Source of the DNA: Desulfotomaculum copahuensis
GTDB taxonomy: Bacteria > Bacillota > Desulfotomaculia > Desulfotomaculales > Desulfovirgulaceae
DNA: 38,756 nt
Direction of reading: 5' to 3'
NCBI RefSeq assembly: GCF_001655685.1
Contig: NZ_LYVF01000185.1
Location: 1 to 38,756, forward strand
In this document: positions 24,870 through 33,402 of the stretch, one piece after another
Numbering within the stretch: position 1 is the stretch's first letter
Layout of the letters: every line of letters begins with the position of its first letter
Notes under the pieces: model-generated
The model's database searches: none
Seen by the model: only the letters and a program-made list of their open reading frames with translations
Told to the model about the DNA's origin: nothing
Translations under genes and position numbers: made by a program

Positions 24870-25969
24870 ACTGCTGCTCCCTCCTCCAGTTCGGCAATGA
24901 TCGGCTCGCCGGCCTTGGCCGTCCACACCCGGTCCAGATCCGGGGAAATTTCCCGGATGGCGCTTTCCTCGCTGGCCATGAACACCAGGTCGTCCTTGAC
25001 GGCACAGGTCATCGGGCGCAGCTTGATGCGGTCATTAAGGCCAATCATGTACCGGCTGCTGGCCACCACGAAGCTGAAGGGACCGTTCAGCATTCCCGGC
25101 CCGTAAACCTGGCGGATGGCCGTGTACATCTGCCTTTGTGCCTCGTCCATCATATCAATGTCCTTCCAGAAAGGCGGCGCCAGCGCCTGGCAGACCAACC
25201 GCAGGGGCACTTTCTGCTGCCGGTGCAGCAGGTCGAAAAGGTAGGCCACCACTTCGGTGTCGGTCTGCAGTTCGCAGCAGTAACCGAACATTTCCAGATA
25301 GCGCTTGTTTATGCCGTAAGAAGAAATTTCACCGTTGTGCACCACGGACCAGTCCAGCAGGCAAAAAGGATGCGCCCCGCCCCACCAGCCGGGCGTATTG
25401 GTGGGAAAACGGCCGTGGGAAGTCCAGATGTAGGCTTCATATTCATCCAAACGGTAAAACCGGCCGATGTCCTCGGGAAAGCCCACTCCCTTGAAGGCGC
25501 CCATGTTCTGGCCGGAAGAAGCGACAAAGGCGCCGGGAATGCTGTTGTTGATGGTCATCACAGCGTTGACCACAAAAGCGCGCGGTGAATCCACCCGCCC
25601 GAACACAATCAGCCGTTTGGGTTTGATCTGCAAAAAATACCGCCATAAAATCGGTGGGTCGGTGATACCCGGAGTAACCCGGGTGGGAATGGGTTCACTG
25701 CGGTCGATAATAAAGTTCTCCTCCAAAAATGCCTCGGCATCCATTTTACTCTGCTCGGAGTGATAGATCATATGGAAGGCATAATGATCTTTGAAATCCG
25801 GATAGATGCCGTAGGCGGCAAAGCCTCCCCCCAGACCGTTGGAACGCTCGTGCATCAGGGCAATGGAGCGGATGATGGCCTCCCCGTTCATCCGCCGGCC
25901 TTTGGTGCTCATGATGCCGCTGATCGCGCATCCCGACGGGATTCTTTCAAATTCTTGCTGCATGGGCAT
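24866..25969 (-). CDS. glutamate synthase glutamine amidotransferase subunit (split GltB N-terminal part)
   Basis: Class II glutamine amidotransferase that releases ammonia from glutamine for the synthase core. The nucleophile is probably Cys14 (in [10 protein letters not shown]), exposed after removal of a 13-residue propeptide, as in GltB. Supporting motifs are [70 protein letters not shown] and [10 protein letters not shown]. The 367-residue length matches stand-alone archaeal-type amidotransferase subunits. ATG 25969 has TAGGTG just upstream. It is the first gene of the operon and lies behind an ANTAR-type leader with terminator (26025-26127). Confidence 0.9.
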   Translation of the reverse strand: MPMQQEFERIPSGCAISGIMSTKGRRMNGEAIIRSIALMHERSNGLGGGFAAYGIYPDFKDHYAFHMIYHSEQSKMDAEAFLEENFIIDRSEPIPTRVTPGITDPPILWRYFLQIKPKRLIVFGRVDSPRAFVVNAVMTINNSIPGAFVASSGQNMGAFKGVGFPEDIGRFYRLDEYEAYIWTSHGRFPTNTPGWWGGAHPFCLLDWSVVHNGEISSYGINKRYLEMFGYCCELQTDTEVVAYLFDLLHRQQKVPLRLVCQALAPPFWKDIDMMDEAQRQMYTAIRQVYGPGMLNGPFSFVVASSRYMIGLNDRIKLRPMTCAVKDDLVFMASEESAIREISPDLDRVWTAKAGEPIIAELEEGAAV

Positions 25970-26024
25970 TGCACCTACCTTTTTATAAACATAACCCCCA
26001 CCGGGCCGATAGCGGCCTCAAGAG

Positions 26025-26127
26025 AAAAAAAGCCCACGGCAGGCCCGGGAGAAAAAAGTTTTTTCCCTTTTCAGACATGGCTACCTGCACGTGGGCACCA
26101 TTGCCCTTTTTGGCACGCCGTTGTACC
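26025..26127 (-). promoter_or_regulatory. ANTAR-type antitermination leader of the glutamate synthase operon
   Basis: On the - strand, hairpin 1 is GGTAC-AACGGC-GTGCC (26127-26112) and hairpin 2 is GGGC-AATGGT-GCCC (26106-26093). Both have hexaloops with A1 and G4, the signature recognised by ANTAR domains. The 3' arm of hairpin 2 is also the start of the terminator stem GCCCACGTGCAGG/CCTGCCGTGGGC (26096-26084 with 26043-26032), which ends in TTTTTTT. Protein bound to the two hairpins should block the terminator. Confidence 0.75.
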
Positions 26128-26180
26128 GGTTCAGGTTTTTGCCCGATATTCAACTGCCTTTTACGGATTTTTACGGGCGA

Positions 26181-27512
26181 TCAATATTTAGTCAAATATT
26201 CTTCCAGTTCCCAGGGATGTACCTGTGTGCGGTAACGGTCCCACTCAATGTCTTTTGCTTCCAGAAAACGGTTATAGACGTGTGGTCCCAGGGCTTCTTT
26301 GATCACCCCGTCTTTGACCAGTTCCCGCACAGCCTCATGCAGGTTGACGGGCAGACAGCCGATATCCAGCTGTGCTCTTTCCTCTTCAGTCATTTCATAA
26401 ATATTGCGGTCACAGGGCCCGGGCGGCTGAATCCGGTTTTTAATCCCGTCCAAACCGGCTTTCAGGCAGACCGCCAGCGCCAGGTAGGGGTTGCAGGAAG
26501 GATCCGGGCTGCGCAGTTCTATCCGGGTGGACTGCCCCCGTTTGGCCGGTACCCGGATCAACGGACTGCGGTTGCGGGAGGACCAGGCCATATAAACCGG
26601 CGCTTCATAGCCGGATACCAGCCGTTTATACGAGTTGACTGTCGGGTTGGTCACCGCGGTAATCGCCCGCGCATGTTTGAGTAGCCCGCCAATATAATAA
26701 AGAGCCGTCTCACCGAGTTGCTGTGGTGCTTCCGGATCGTAAAAGGCATTCATACCGTTTCTGGTCAAGGATTGGTTTAAATGCATGCCGGATCCGGCGA
26801 TGCCGAAAATGGGCTTGGGCATAAAGGTGGCGTGCAATCCGTGCCGCTGGGCGATAGTCCGCACCACGAACTTGAAAGTAGCCACTTTGTCGGCGGTATC
26901 CAGGGCATCGGCATATTTAAAATCAATTTCATGCTGGCCGGGGGCCACCTCATGGTGAGAAGCCTCTATTTCAAAACCCATCTGTTCCAGGGTCAAAACC
27001 ATATCCCGCCGGGCGTCTTCCCCCAAATCCACCGGGGTAAGATCAAAATACCCGGCCCGGTCGTGCGTCACTGTAGTCGGCCGGCCGTCATTGTCCACAT
27101 GGAAAAGGAAGAATTCCGCTTCCGGACCCACATTCATGACATAACCCATTTCTCCCGCTTCGGCAACCACCCGTTTCAAAACGTAGCGGGGGTCGCCGGT
27201 AAAAGGAGTGCCGTCGGCGTTATAGATATCACAAATCAGCCGGGCCACCCCCCCGTCCCGGGGACGCCAGGGAAAGACCACGAAAGTGGCCGGATCCGGC
27301 CGCAAGTACATATCGGATTCCTCGATCCGTACAAACCCTTCAATAGAAGAGCCGTCAAACATGAGCTCCCCGTTCAGGGCCTTGTCCAGCTGTTCCACAG
27401 TAATGGAAACGTTTTTCAATACCCCAAAAATATCCGTAAACTGCAGCCGGATAAACTTGACACCCATTTCTTTGGCCAGATTGCGCACATCATCATTCGT
27501 CAACTGAGCCAC
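26181..27512 (-). CDS. glnA: glutamine synthetase, type I
   Basis: ATP-dependent synthesis of glutamine from glutamate and ammonia; dodecamer in the cytoplasm. All catalytic landmarks are present: DGSSIEGF (ammonium-site Asp), GPEAEFFLF (metal Glu pair), [11 protein letters not shown] (metal Glu), [10 protein letters not shown] (metal His), [13 protein letters not shown] (flap Glu), NRSPLIRVP and [11 protein letters not shown] (metal Glu). Arg62 in GFVRIEES is the feedback-inhibition residue of the Bacillus-type (I-alpha) enzyme, and the 443-residue length with no adenylylation loop agrees. The start is GTG 27512 with GAGGTG 7 nt upstream; the upstream codons lie in the leader terminator. It lies upstream of the glutamate synthase operon and has its own ANTAR-type leader. 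Confidence 0.96.
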   Translation of the reverse strand: MAQLTNDDVRNLAKEMGVKFIRLQFTDIFGVLKNVSITVEQLDKALNGELMFDGSSIEGFVRIEESDMYLRPDPATFVVFPWRPRDGGVARLICDIYNADGTPFTGDPRYVLKRVVAEAGEMGYVMNVGPEAEFFLFHVDNDGRPTTVTHDRAGYFDLTPVDLGEDARRDMVLTLEQMGFEIEASHHEVAPGQHEIDFKYADALDTADKVATFKFVVRTIAQRHGLHATFMPKPIFGIAGSGMHLNQSLTRNGMNAFYDPEAPQQLGETALYYIGGLLKHARAITAVTNPTVNSYKRLVSGYEAPVYMAWSSRNRSPLIRVPAKRGQSTRIELRSPDPSCNPYLALAVCLKAGLDGIKNRIQPPGPCDRNIYEMTEEERAQLDIGCLPVNLHEAVRELVKDGVIKEALGPHVYNRFLEAKDIEWDRYRTQVHPWELEEYLTKY

Positions 27513-27549
27513 AAATTTACACCTCTTCCTTTTTCCCGGAACAATCAAC

Positions 27550-27629
27550 AAAAAAAGACCCACTACCGGATAAATCCCGTTCATCCGTGATGCAGGCCCC
27601 ATTGCCCCGGCGGGTACCACGCTGTACCC
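27550..27629 (-). promoter_or_regulatory. ANTAR-type antitermination leader of the first glutamine synthetase gene
   Basis: On the - strand, hairpin 1 is GGGTAC-AGCGTG-GTACCC (27629-27612), with a perfect 6-bp stem. Hairpin 2 is GGC-AATGGG-GCC (27606-27595). Both hexaloops have A1 and G4. The terminator that follows pairs 27598-27583 with 27571-27557 imperfectly (G-U pairs and a bulge) and ends in seven T. An extended -10 element (TGCTATACT, about 27658-27666) upstream could be the promoter. Confidence 0.7.
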
Positions 27630-27764
27630 CCAATATAAAATTTAAAGCTAAACAATAGTATAGCATAAGAACCGTAAAAAAAAAGTGGTTCTTGACAAAT
27701 TTTATCCCTGGTAATATTAACATGGTGCTGCATAAGCGACAATGCGGTCTATACTGTCAATAGT

Positions 27765-27797
27765 AAAAAAAACCCTTTACGGGCAATCCGCAAAGGG
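27765..27797 (-). terminator. terminator of the second glutamine synthetase gene
   Basis: On the - strand CCCTTTGCGG pairs with CCGTAAAGGG (27797-27788 with 27782-27773) around a 5-nt loop, followed by eight T (27772-27765). Confidence 0.85.
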
Positions 27798-27829
27798 CGT
27801 TTGGAGGATGGTAACCAACTGGTGCAAGA

Positions 27830-29161
27830 TTAGAACTTGCTCAGATATTCTTCCACTTCCCAGGGATGGACCTGAATCCGGTAATTTTCCCATTCCATCT
27901 TTTTGGCATGGACATATTTTTCAAATACATATTCACCCAGGGCACCGCGCACCACTTCGTCGGCGGCCAGTTCGGCGAGCGCTTCCTCCAGACTGGCCGG
28001 CAGGCTGTTAATCCCCAGTTCCTTACGCTCTTCGGGCGTCATCTGGTATATATTGCGGTCACAGGACGGCGGCGGCTGCAGGCCGTTTTTGATTCCGTCC
28101 AAACCGGCCCGCAGGCAGGCCGCAATGGCCAGGTACGGGTTGCAGGAAGGATCCGGGTTACGCAGTTCAATGCGCGTAGACAGACCGCGCTTGGCCGGAA
28201 TACGGATTAAGGGACTGCGGTTGCGTTCGGACCAGGCAATATATACCGGCGCCTCATAACCGGGCACCAGGCGTTTGTAAGAGTTTACCGTGGGGTTGGT
28301 CACAGCCGCAAAAGCGCGGGCGTGTTTAACCAGGCCGCCGATGTAATTACGGGCCACTTCACTCAACCCGTCGGGAGCGGACGGATCGTAAAAGGCGTTT
28401 TCATTGCCCCGGAACAGGGACTGGTTCATATGCATGCCGCTGCCGTTGATCCCGAAAACGGGTTTCGGCATAAAGGTGGCATGCAGTCCGTGCCGCTGGG
28501 CGATGGTGCGGACCACAAATTTGAAAGTAACAATTTTGTCGGCCACATCCAGGGCATCGGAATACTTGAAATCAATTTCATGCTGGCCGGGGGCCACCTC
28601 GTGATGGGAAGCCTCAATTTCAAAACCCATGTCCTCCAGGGTGAGCACCATGGAACGGCGGGCGTTTTCCCCCATATCCACGGGTGAGAGATCGAAATAA
28701 CCGGCCTTGTCGTGCGTACGCAGGGTGGGATGCCCGTCCGCATCCACCTGGAAAAGGAAAAATTCCAGCTCCGGACCGACGTTCATAGAAAAGCCCATTT
28801 CCGCCGCTTCAGCCAGTACCCGCTTTAATGTGTTACGCGGGCAGCCTTCGTAAGGGGTACCGTCGGGGTTGTATACATCGCACATCAGCCGGGCCACCGC
28901 GCCGTCCCGGGGACGCCACGGGAAAACAGCAAAAGTTTTCGGATCGGGACGCAGGTACATGTCCGATTCCTCAATCCGGGTGAAACCGTGAATGGAGGAA
29001 CCGTCAAACATCAGCTCGCCGTCCAGGGCTTTTTCCAACTGTTCCACAGTAATGGCCATGTTTTTCAAAACGCCGGTAATATCCGTAAATTGCAGGCGGA
29101 TGAATTTGACACCCAGTTCCCTGGCCTTGGCCAAAACTTCTTTTTTGATTGCATCTTCCAT
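27830..29161 (-). CDS. glnA: glutamine synthetase, type I (second copy)
   Basis: Close paralogue of the enzyme encoded at 26181-27512, of the same length and with intact catalytic motifs: [67 protein letters not shown] and [11 protein letters not shown]. Arg62 of the feedback site is retained. ATG 29161 has AAGGTGG about 8 nt upstream; the in-frame codons further up lie in the leader. It follows the ANTAR regulator gene directly, with an ANTAR-type leader between them (29195-29280), so one promoter can serve both while the leader adds a second control. The two copies may be used under different ammonium levels; that is inference. Confidence 0.96.
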   Translation of the reverse strand: MEDAIKKEVLAKARELGVKFIRLQFTDITGVLKNMAITVEQLEKALDGELMFDGSSIHGFTRIEESDMYLRPDPKTFAVFPWRPRDGAVARLMCDVYNPDGTPYEGCPRNTLKRVLAEAAEMGFSMNVGPELEFFLFQVDADGHPTLRTHDKAGYFDLSPVDMGENARRSMVLTLEDMGFEIEASHHEVAPGQHEIDFKYSDALDVADKIVTFKFVVRTIAQRHGLHATFMPKPVFGINGSGMHMNQSLFRGNENAFYDPSAPDGLSEVARNYIGGLVKHARAFAAVTNPTVNSYKRLVPGYEAPVYIAWSERNRSPLIRIPAKRGLSTRIELRNPDPSCNPYLAIAACLRAGLDGIKNGLQPPPSCDRNIYQMTPEERKELGINSLPASLEEALAELAADEVVRGALGEYVFEKYVHAKKMEWENYRIQVHPWEVEEYLSKF

Positions 29162-29194
29162 CGAAACAACCACCTTTCCAGATATTTCTTGCCC

Positions 29195-29280
29195 CAAAAT
29201 ATGCGCCCTTTAAAGAAGACAGGTCTTCCCATCTCCTTTAAAGGGCGCCATTGCCCGCTTACGGTACACCTTCATACCGT
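29195..29280 (-). promoter_or_regulatory. ANTAR-type leader of the second glutamine synthetase gene
   Basis: On the - strand, hairpin 2 is GGGC-AATGGC-GCCC (29256-29243), with A1 and G4 in the loop. Its 3' arm begins the terminator stem GCGCCCTTTAAAG/CTTTAAAGGGCGC (29248-29236 with 29215-29203), which has a weak ATATTTT tail. The upstream hairpin ACGGTAT-GAAGGT-GTACCGT (29280-29261) has G rather than A at loop position 1, so this first site is imperfect. Confidence 0.6.
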
Positions 29281-29291
29281 TGATTTTAGAT

Positions 29292-29873
29292 TCAAGAATT
29301 AAGGTTATGCGCCAAAATAACCGCCTCGGCCACCTGACGCATGGAAATACGCTTGTTCATGCTTTGTTTTTGAATCCGCTTGAAAGCTTCAGTTTCACTC
29401 AAGCCCAGCGTTTCCATCAAAATGCCCTTGGCCCGCTCCACCAGTTTTCTGGTTTCCAGCGTTTCCTTCAGTTCGTTGACCTGTCCTTCCAGTTTGATGA
29501 TTTCCTGATAATTGGCCATGGCCAACTCCACAGCAGGATAGAGGGTGGTCTCATCAACCGGCTTGACCAGAAGTGAGGAAACCCGGGCCTCTTTGGCTTT
29601 TTCCAGCAATCCCGGACTATGGGTGCTGACCAGAACCACCACCGGGGCCAGTTTATCTTCATGGAGAATACGGGCTACATCCAGGCCATTCATTCCCGGC
29701 ATATTTGATTCAACAATCAATAGATCCGGTTGACGGCTGCGCACCAACTTGAGAGCGGTAAGACCATCGGCCGCCACTCCGACTACCCAGTAACCCAGCT
29801 TGGTGAGCATATCCTTGATGGCCTTTCTCCAGGTGGCATCGCTGTCTGCCAGCACTATTCTCTGTTCCGCCAT
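29292..29873 (-). CDS. ANTAR-domain response regulator (antiterminator)
   Basis: RNA-binding regulator of 193 residues. Residues 1 to about 120 form a receiver-like domain with an acidic pair (ADSDA), a conserved Lys (LLVKPVD) and Thr (VSTHSP), but Glu55 in place of the phosphorylated Asp (LLIVESNMPG). A coiled-coil linker (EIIKLEGQVNELKETLETRK) leads to the C-terminal ANTAR three-helix domain (LVERAKGILMETLGLSETEAFKRIQKQSMNKRISMRQVAEAVIL), with the conserved Ala-Lys-Gly-x-Leu-Met core. ATG 29873 follows GGAGG at 9 nt. It has its own promoter and ANTAR-type leader, so it may autoregulate, and it sits just upstream of a glnA gene. Its likely targets are the leaders listed in this region. Confidence 0.92.
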   Translation of the reverse strand: MAEQRIVLADSDATWRKAIKDMLTKLGYWVVGVAADGLTALKLVRSRQPDLLIVESNMPGMNGLDVARILHEDKLAPVVVLVSTHSPGLLEKAKEARVSSLLVKPVDETTLYPAVELAMANYQEIIKLEGQVNELKETLETRKLVERAKGILMETLGLSETEAFKRIQKQSMNKRISMRQVAEAVILAHNLNS

Positions 29874-29954
29874 GGAGATTTGCCTCCTAAAGTTTTTCCG
29901 GAGCCAACGCCGGCGCCTGCGCAGCATTCCGGAATTTACAACGGCTTCCCGGGA

Positions 29955-30032
29955 AGAGAAAATGCCCTCAGCAGAGGTAAAAACCTCATGAGGGCATCAT
30001 TGCCTGATTGAAATGGATACACCTTTGTACCC
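29955..30032 (-). promoter_or_regulatory. ANTAR-type leader of the first ANTAR regulator gene
   Basis: On the - strand, hairpin 1 is GGGTAC-AAAGGT-GTATCC (30032-30015, one G-U pair) and hairpin 2 is GGC-AATGAT-GCC (30004-29993). Both loops have A1 and G4. The terminator ATGCCCTCA/TGAGGGCAT (29997-29989 with 29970-29962) starts within hairpin 2 and ends in TTTCTCTT. This implies autoregulation. Confidence 0.7.
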
Positions 30033-30058
30033 ATATGATATCCACTTGGAATGTAATT

Positions 30059-30087
30059 ATTATAACCTTTGCTTTTAAACAAAGCAA
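30059..30087 (-). promoter_or_regulatory. promoter of the first ANTAR regulator gene
   Basis: On the - strand TTGCTT (30087-30082), a 17-bp spacer and TATAAT (30064-30059). It lies immediately downstream of the stop of the FMN protein gene and starts the leader described at 29955-30032. Confidence 0.7.
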
Positions 30088-30103
30088 CAGGTTTTTTCAG
30101 GGT

Positions 30104-31684
30104 TTAACCCAAAATCTCTTCTACTTCTTCGGCATCAACATCCATGATATACCTGATGCCGGTAATACCGGCCGCCTCCCTGGTTAAAGCCGCTACATCG
30201 TCCCGGCTGATGTAGGAAAGGGCGAACTTGCGGGCGCCGCACATGAACTGCCGCAGTCCCTGAGCCAACCGTTCAAAGTAAGTATAGACACCCAGTGCTC
30301 CCACCGGCAAACGGTTGAACGCCTCGCCGCCCAGTTTGTCTTTTAACTCGCTGGCCGCCAGAAAAACCTGTTCAATGGTTTCACCATACTTTTTATATTC
30401 ACCGGGTACCTTGCCGGAACGCACCGCTTCGCCCACCGTCTTGCCCACCATGGCCGCCGAGAGGGCCGAACGGGCCATACCGATGGCCTTGACGTACGGG
30501 GCGCCGATGGCCAGGCCTTTGAACAGGTGGTCTTCCAGGGAAAACCCGCCGGCCATGGCCACCGGCGGCACATAAGCCCCTTTGGCCGCCAGTTTATCCA
30601 GGTATTTCACCAGCAGTGCCTGCAGGTAAACAGTCGGTACGCCCCACTCATTCATCATCCGCCAGGGGCTCATCCCCGTACCGCCGCCGGCGCCATCCAC
30701 CGTGAGCAGATCCAGCCGGGCGTCGGAAGCATATTTTACCGCCCGGGCCAGATCGGCCGGACGATAGGCGCCGGTTTTCAGGAAAACGTATTTGGCCCCC
30801 GCCTGACGCAGTTCCCTCACCCGGGCGATGAATGACTCCTCCGAAACCATGCCGATCCGGGAGTGACGTTCAAATTCATTGAAGGCACCGGCGTGATAGG
30901 CGGCCTGTACTTTGGGGTCGGCGGGATCGGGCAGCACAATGTAACCGCGTTCTTTTAACTGCTGCGCCCGCTCCAAAGTGTTCAGTTTAACTTCGCCGCC
31001 GATGTCTTTGGCCCCCTGGCCCCACTTCATTTCGACCGCCTGCACGCCAAGTTTTTCAAGGGCGTATTCCTGCACGCCCAAAGCTGTGTCTTCCACGTTG
31101 GCCTGTACGGCGATAAAGCCCCTGCCGTTGGACCATTCCTGAAAATCCTTGACCCGCCGGGAGAGGTTGGGCGAATGGACAACCCGGCCGTTTTTAATCT
31201 CAACATTGGGATCCATGGCACAGACATTTTCACCAATGGCGATTCCTACCCCGCAAATGGCGGCGCCGGCAGCCAGATGCTCCCAGTTGTCGGCCGCCAC
31301 ATTGGTTGAGCCCATGGCCGCCACCACAACCGGCAGATCCAGTTTTATGTCGCCGTTGGCCCCCAAAGTGGTTTCCAGATTGACAGCCGGGAAAATAGCC
31401 CGATCGGGATCGGCATCGATACCCCGGGCACCGACTGCCGTACCCATTATATTGAAATGGGAGTAATCCACCGGATAATCCTTTTGCGAAGCGGAGGTTG
31501 TTTTACCGAAAGGCTGCGGATAAAGCATTTCCTTGCCACGAATGGCGGATTTACCGATTTCACACAGCCCCGGGCAACCATCCAGGCATGTAACACACAT
31601 ACCACTGTAAGGACACTGGCTTTCGCCGGTGCGCAACCGGGTCAAAGTGGCGGCGCTGGCGTTGATCCCTTTACTAAAACTCAT
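30104..31684 (-). CDS. stand-alone FMN-binding glutamate synthase domain protein with Cys-rich N-terminus
   Basis: A 526-residue protein related to the FMN barrel of glutamate synthase but not to the gltB gene at 23367. The N-terminus has a dense Cys cluster (Cys24, 30, 33, 37, 41; CPYSGMCVTCLDGCPGLC), a probable Fe-S site. The barrel shows VVVAAMGSTN, EMKWGQGAKDIGGEVKL, FLKTGAYRPADLARAVKYA, LLTVDGAGGGTGMSPWRMMNEWG and MAGGFSLEDHLFKGLAIGAPYVKAIGMAR. It has no amidotransferase or GXGXG domain. The ATG at 31684 lies behind AGGAGG. It is about 200 bp downstream of the divergent glutamine synthetase gene on the same strand and may be its operon partner. Exact reaction unknown; glutamate synthesis from free ammonia or another amination is possible. 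Confidence 0.85.
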   Translation of the reverse strand: MSFSKGINASAATLTRLRTGESQCPYSGMCVTCLDGCPGLCEIGKSAIRGKEMLYPQPFGKTTSASQKDYPVDYSHFNIMGTAVGARGIDADPDRAIFPAVNLETTLGANGDIKLDLPVVVAAMGSTNVAADNWEHLAAGAAICGVGIAIGENVCAMDPNVEIKNGRVVHSPNLSRRVKDFQEWSNGRGFIAVQANVEDTALGVQEYALEKLGVQAVEMKWGQGAKDIGGEVKLNTLERAQQLKERGYIVLPDPADPKVQAAYHAGAFNEFERHSRIGMVSEESFIARVRELRQAGAKYVFLKTGAYRPADLARAVKYASDARLDLLTVDGAGGGTGMSPWRMMNEWGVPTVYLQALLVKYLDKLAAKGAYVPPVAMAGGFSLEDHLFKGLAIGAPYVKAIGMARSALSAAMVGKTVGEAVRSGKVPGEYKKYGETIEQVFLAASELKDKLGGEAFNRLPVGALGVYTYFERLAQGLRQFMCGARKFALSYISRDDVAALTREAAGITGIRYIMDVDAEEVEEILG

Positions 31685-31738
31685 TATTCCATCCTCCTGA
31701 AAAATACGATAAAATATTTTTGTAAATCTTTTCTCTAC

Positions 31739-31768
31739 GCTGCCGCGGCCAAAAGCGCCGCTGGCAGC
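31739..31768 (-). other. hairpin between the third glutamine synthetase gene and the FMN protein gene
   Basis: On the - strand GCTGCC and GGCAGC with an inner GCGGC/GCCGC helix form a stable hairpin with no T-run after it. It may stabilise or process a transcript running from the glutamine synthetase-like gene into the FMN protein gene. Confidence 0.5.
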
Positions 31769-31884
31769 TCCTTTTATCCGCCGGGAATAATTTTCGGCCC
31801 GGCGCCCGCAGCACGCCTTTTAAACCGGGCATCCCCCCTCTTTATATAAAACTGCCGGCGGCCGTCCCAGACTGCCCGCCAACA

Positions 31885-33204
31885 TTAAAAGTTGGTCAAG
31901 TATTCATCCAGCTCCCACTGGTGCACCCGGGACTGATAACGTTCCCACTCATTTTCTTTTGCCGTCAGGTAGCGGGTGGTGATATGCCCGCCCAGAACCC
32001 GCCGGATTTCGCCGTCACCGGACAGTGCGGCTAAAGCCGCGGACAGGTGGCGGGGCAGGCCTGTTTTTTGCATCAATAAGCGCAGGTTCGGCCCGTTTTC
32101 AGGCAACGGCTCCGGCGGCGCCAGATTGCGTTCAATCCCGTCCAGGCCGGCAGCCAGGGAAACCGCCAGAGTCAAATAAGGGTTGGCCGCCGGATCGGGA
32201 CTGCGCAAGATTAACCTGGTACCTTCTTCACGCATGGCCGGTACACGGAGCATGGTGGCGCGGTTTTCTTCGGACCAGGCGGCCAGCACCGGCGCCAAAT
32301 CGCTGGGAGCCAGCCGCTTATAGCTGTTCACCAGAGGGTTGGCAATGGCCGTAAGGGCGCCGGCATGTTCAATCAACCCGGCGATAAAGCAATAGGCCAG
32401 GTCGCTCAGTTGACGGGGATCCGCCGGGTGGTAAAAGGCGTTTTCCCCGTTCCGCCACAAAAACTGGTGCAGGTGCATGCCCGACCCGTTATGTGCGGCC
32501 AGGGGGCGGGGCATAAACGAGGCATGTAAGCCATGCCGCTGGGCAATGGTACGCACCACAAACTTGAAGGTGGCAATGTTGTCCGCTGTCAAGAGGGCAT
32601 CGTTTTCTTTGAGAAAAATCTCATGCTGTCCGGGAGCAACTTCATGGTGGGAGGAAGAAACGTCAAAACCCATTTCCTGCAGCGTAAGCACCATATCCCG
32701 GCGGGCGTTTTCACCCAAATCCACCGGCGTCAGATCACAATAACCGGCTTGATCATGGGTTATTACGGTTGGTTTACCTTGAGCGTCGGTATGGAAAAGA
32801 AAAAACTCGATCTGTGCCCCCACCTGAAAAGAAAGGCCCAGTTGCTCCGCCCGCTGCAGTACATTTTTTAAAACAGTGCGGGAGCAGGCGCTATACGCCT
32901 GATCGCGTGAAGCACGCACATCGCAGATTAACCTGGCCACAGCCCCGTCCCGCGGACGCCAGGGGAAAATGACAAAAGTGGTCGGATCCGGCTGCAGGTA
33001 GATATCCGATTCCCTGTTTTCAACAAAGCCTTCAATAACCGAGCTGTCAAACATCACCCGGCCGTCCAGAGCCCGGGACAACTCCTCCACAGTAACGGCG
33101 ATATTTTTAAAAGCACCAAAAATATCGGTAAACTGTAAACGGATAAATTTGACATCATAGTCACGGGCTTTTTGCAAAACATCTTCTTTGGTTCTGGTAG
33201 TCAT
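31885..33204 (-). CDS. divergent glutamine synthetase-like protein, catalytic residues substituted
   Basis: A 439-residue protein of the glutamine synthetase type I family, alignable end to end with the two glnA products here but changed at key sites. Gln131 replaces the metal-binding Glu of GPE-x-EFF. Leu303 replaces the flap Glu of GYEAP (here SDLAP). Ile332 replaces the metal Glu of TRIELR (here TRLILR). Glu62 replaces the feedback Arg62. Retained are Asp53, Glu133, Glu188, Glu195, His244, Arg297, Arg315 and Arg320. Loss of the flap base and two metal ligands predicts no or altered ligase activity. It may act as a regulatory or assembly partner, or use another substrate. ATG 33204 follows GAGGGG. 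It has a promoter and a leader terminator. Confidence 0.9.
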   Translation of the reverse strand: MTTRTKEDVLQKARDYDVKFIRLQFTDIFGAFKNIAVTVEELSRALDGRVMFDSSVIEGFVENRESDIYLQPDPTTFVIFPWRPRDGAVARLICDVRASRDQAYSACSRTVLKNVLQRAEQLGLSFQVGAQIEFFLFHTDAQGKPTVITHDQAGYCDLTPVDLGENARRDMVLTLQEMGFDVSSSHHEVAPGQHEIFLKENDALLTADNIATFKFVVRTIAQRHGLHASFMPRPLAAHNGSGMHLHQFLWRNGENAFYHPADPRQLSDLAYCFIAGLIEHAGALTAIANPLVNSYKRLAPSDLAPVLAAWSEENRATMLRVPAMREEGTRLILRSPDPAANPYLTLAVSLAAGLDGIERNLAPPEPLPENGPNLRLLMQKTGLPRHLSAALAALSGDGEIRRVLGGHITTRYLTAKENEWERYQSRVHQWELDEYLTNF

Positions 33205-33237
33205 AAGTTCCCCTCATAATAAATCAAATTATTGATT

Positions 33238-33298
33238 AAAAACAAAACGTCCCAAAGCAAACCCCCACCGGTGGTTTGCTTTGGGACGCCATTGCCCC
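33238..33298 (-). promoter_or_regulatory. ANTAR-type leader of the divergent glutamine synthetase gene
   Basis: On the - strand GGGGC-AATGGC-GTCCC (33298-33283) has a hexaloop with A1 and G4. Its 3' arm is part of a perfect 16-bp terminator stem (33288-33273 with 33263-33248) followed by TTTTGTTTTT. I see no first A1/G4 hairpin between the predicted start and this one, so the tandem is incomplete here. Confidence 0.65.
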
Positions 33299-33318
33299 GC
33301 GCGTTACTTATCTAAAAC

Positions 33319-33347
33319 ATAATACTAAATTTATTTAAAAAATACAA
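33319..33347 (-). promoter_or_regulatory. promoter of the divergent glutamine synthetase gene
   Basis: On the - strand TTGTAT (33347-33342), a 17-bp spacer and TATTAT (33324-33319), in a very AT-rich stretch. The transcript would start about 15 nt before the leader hairpin. Confidence 0.6.
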
Positions 33348-33402
33348 GCTGTTTTCTATTTGCATTCTGTATACATAAATCGCAGTGGCAAGAACCACCT
33401 TT

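Noticed and set aside
31685-31884. A seventh ANTAR-type leader before the FMN protein gene
   Set aside because: No A1/G4 hexaloop hairpin and no terminator with a T-run is present; only a plain GC-rich hairpin.
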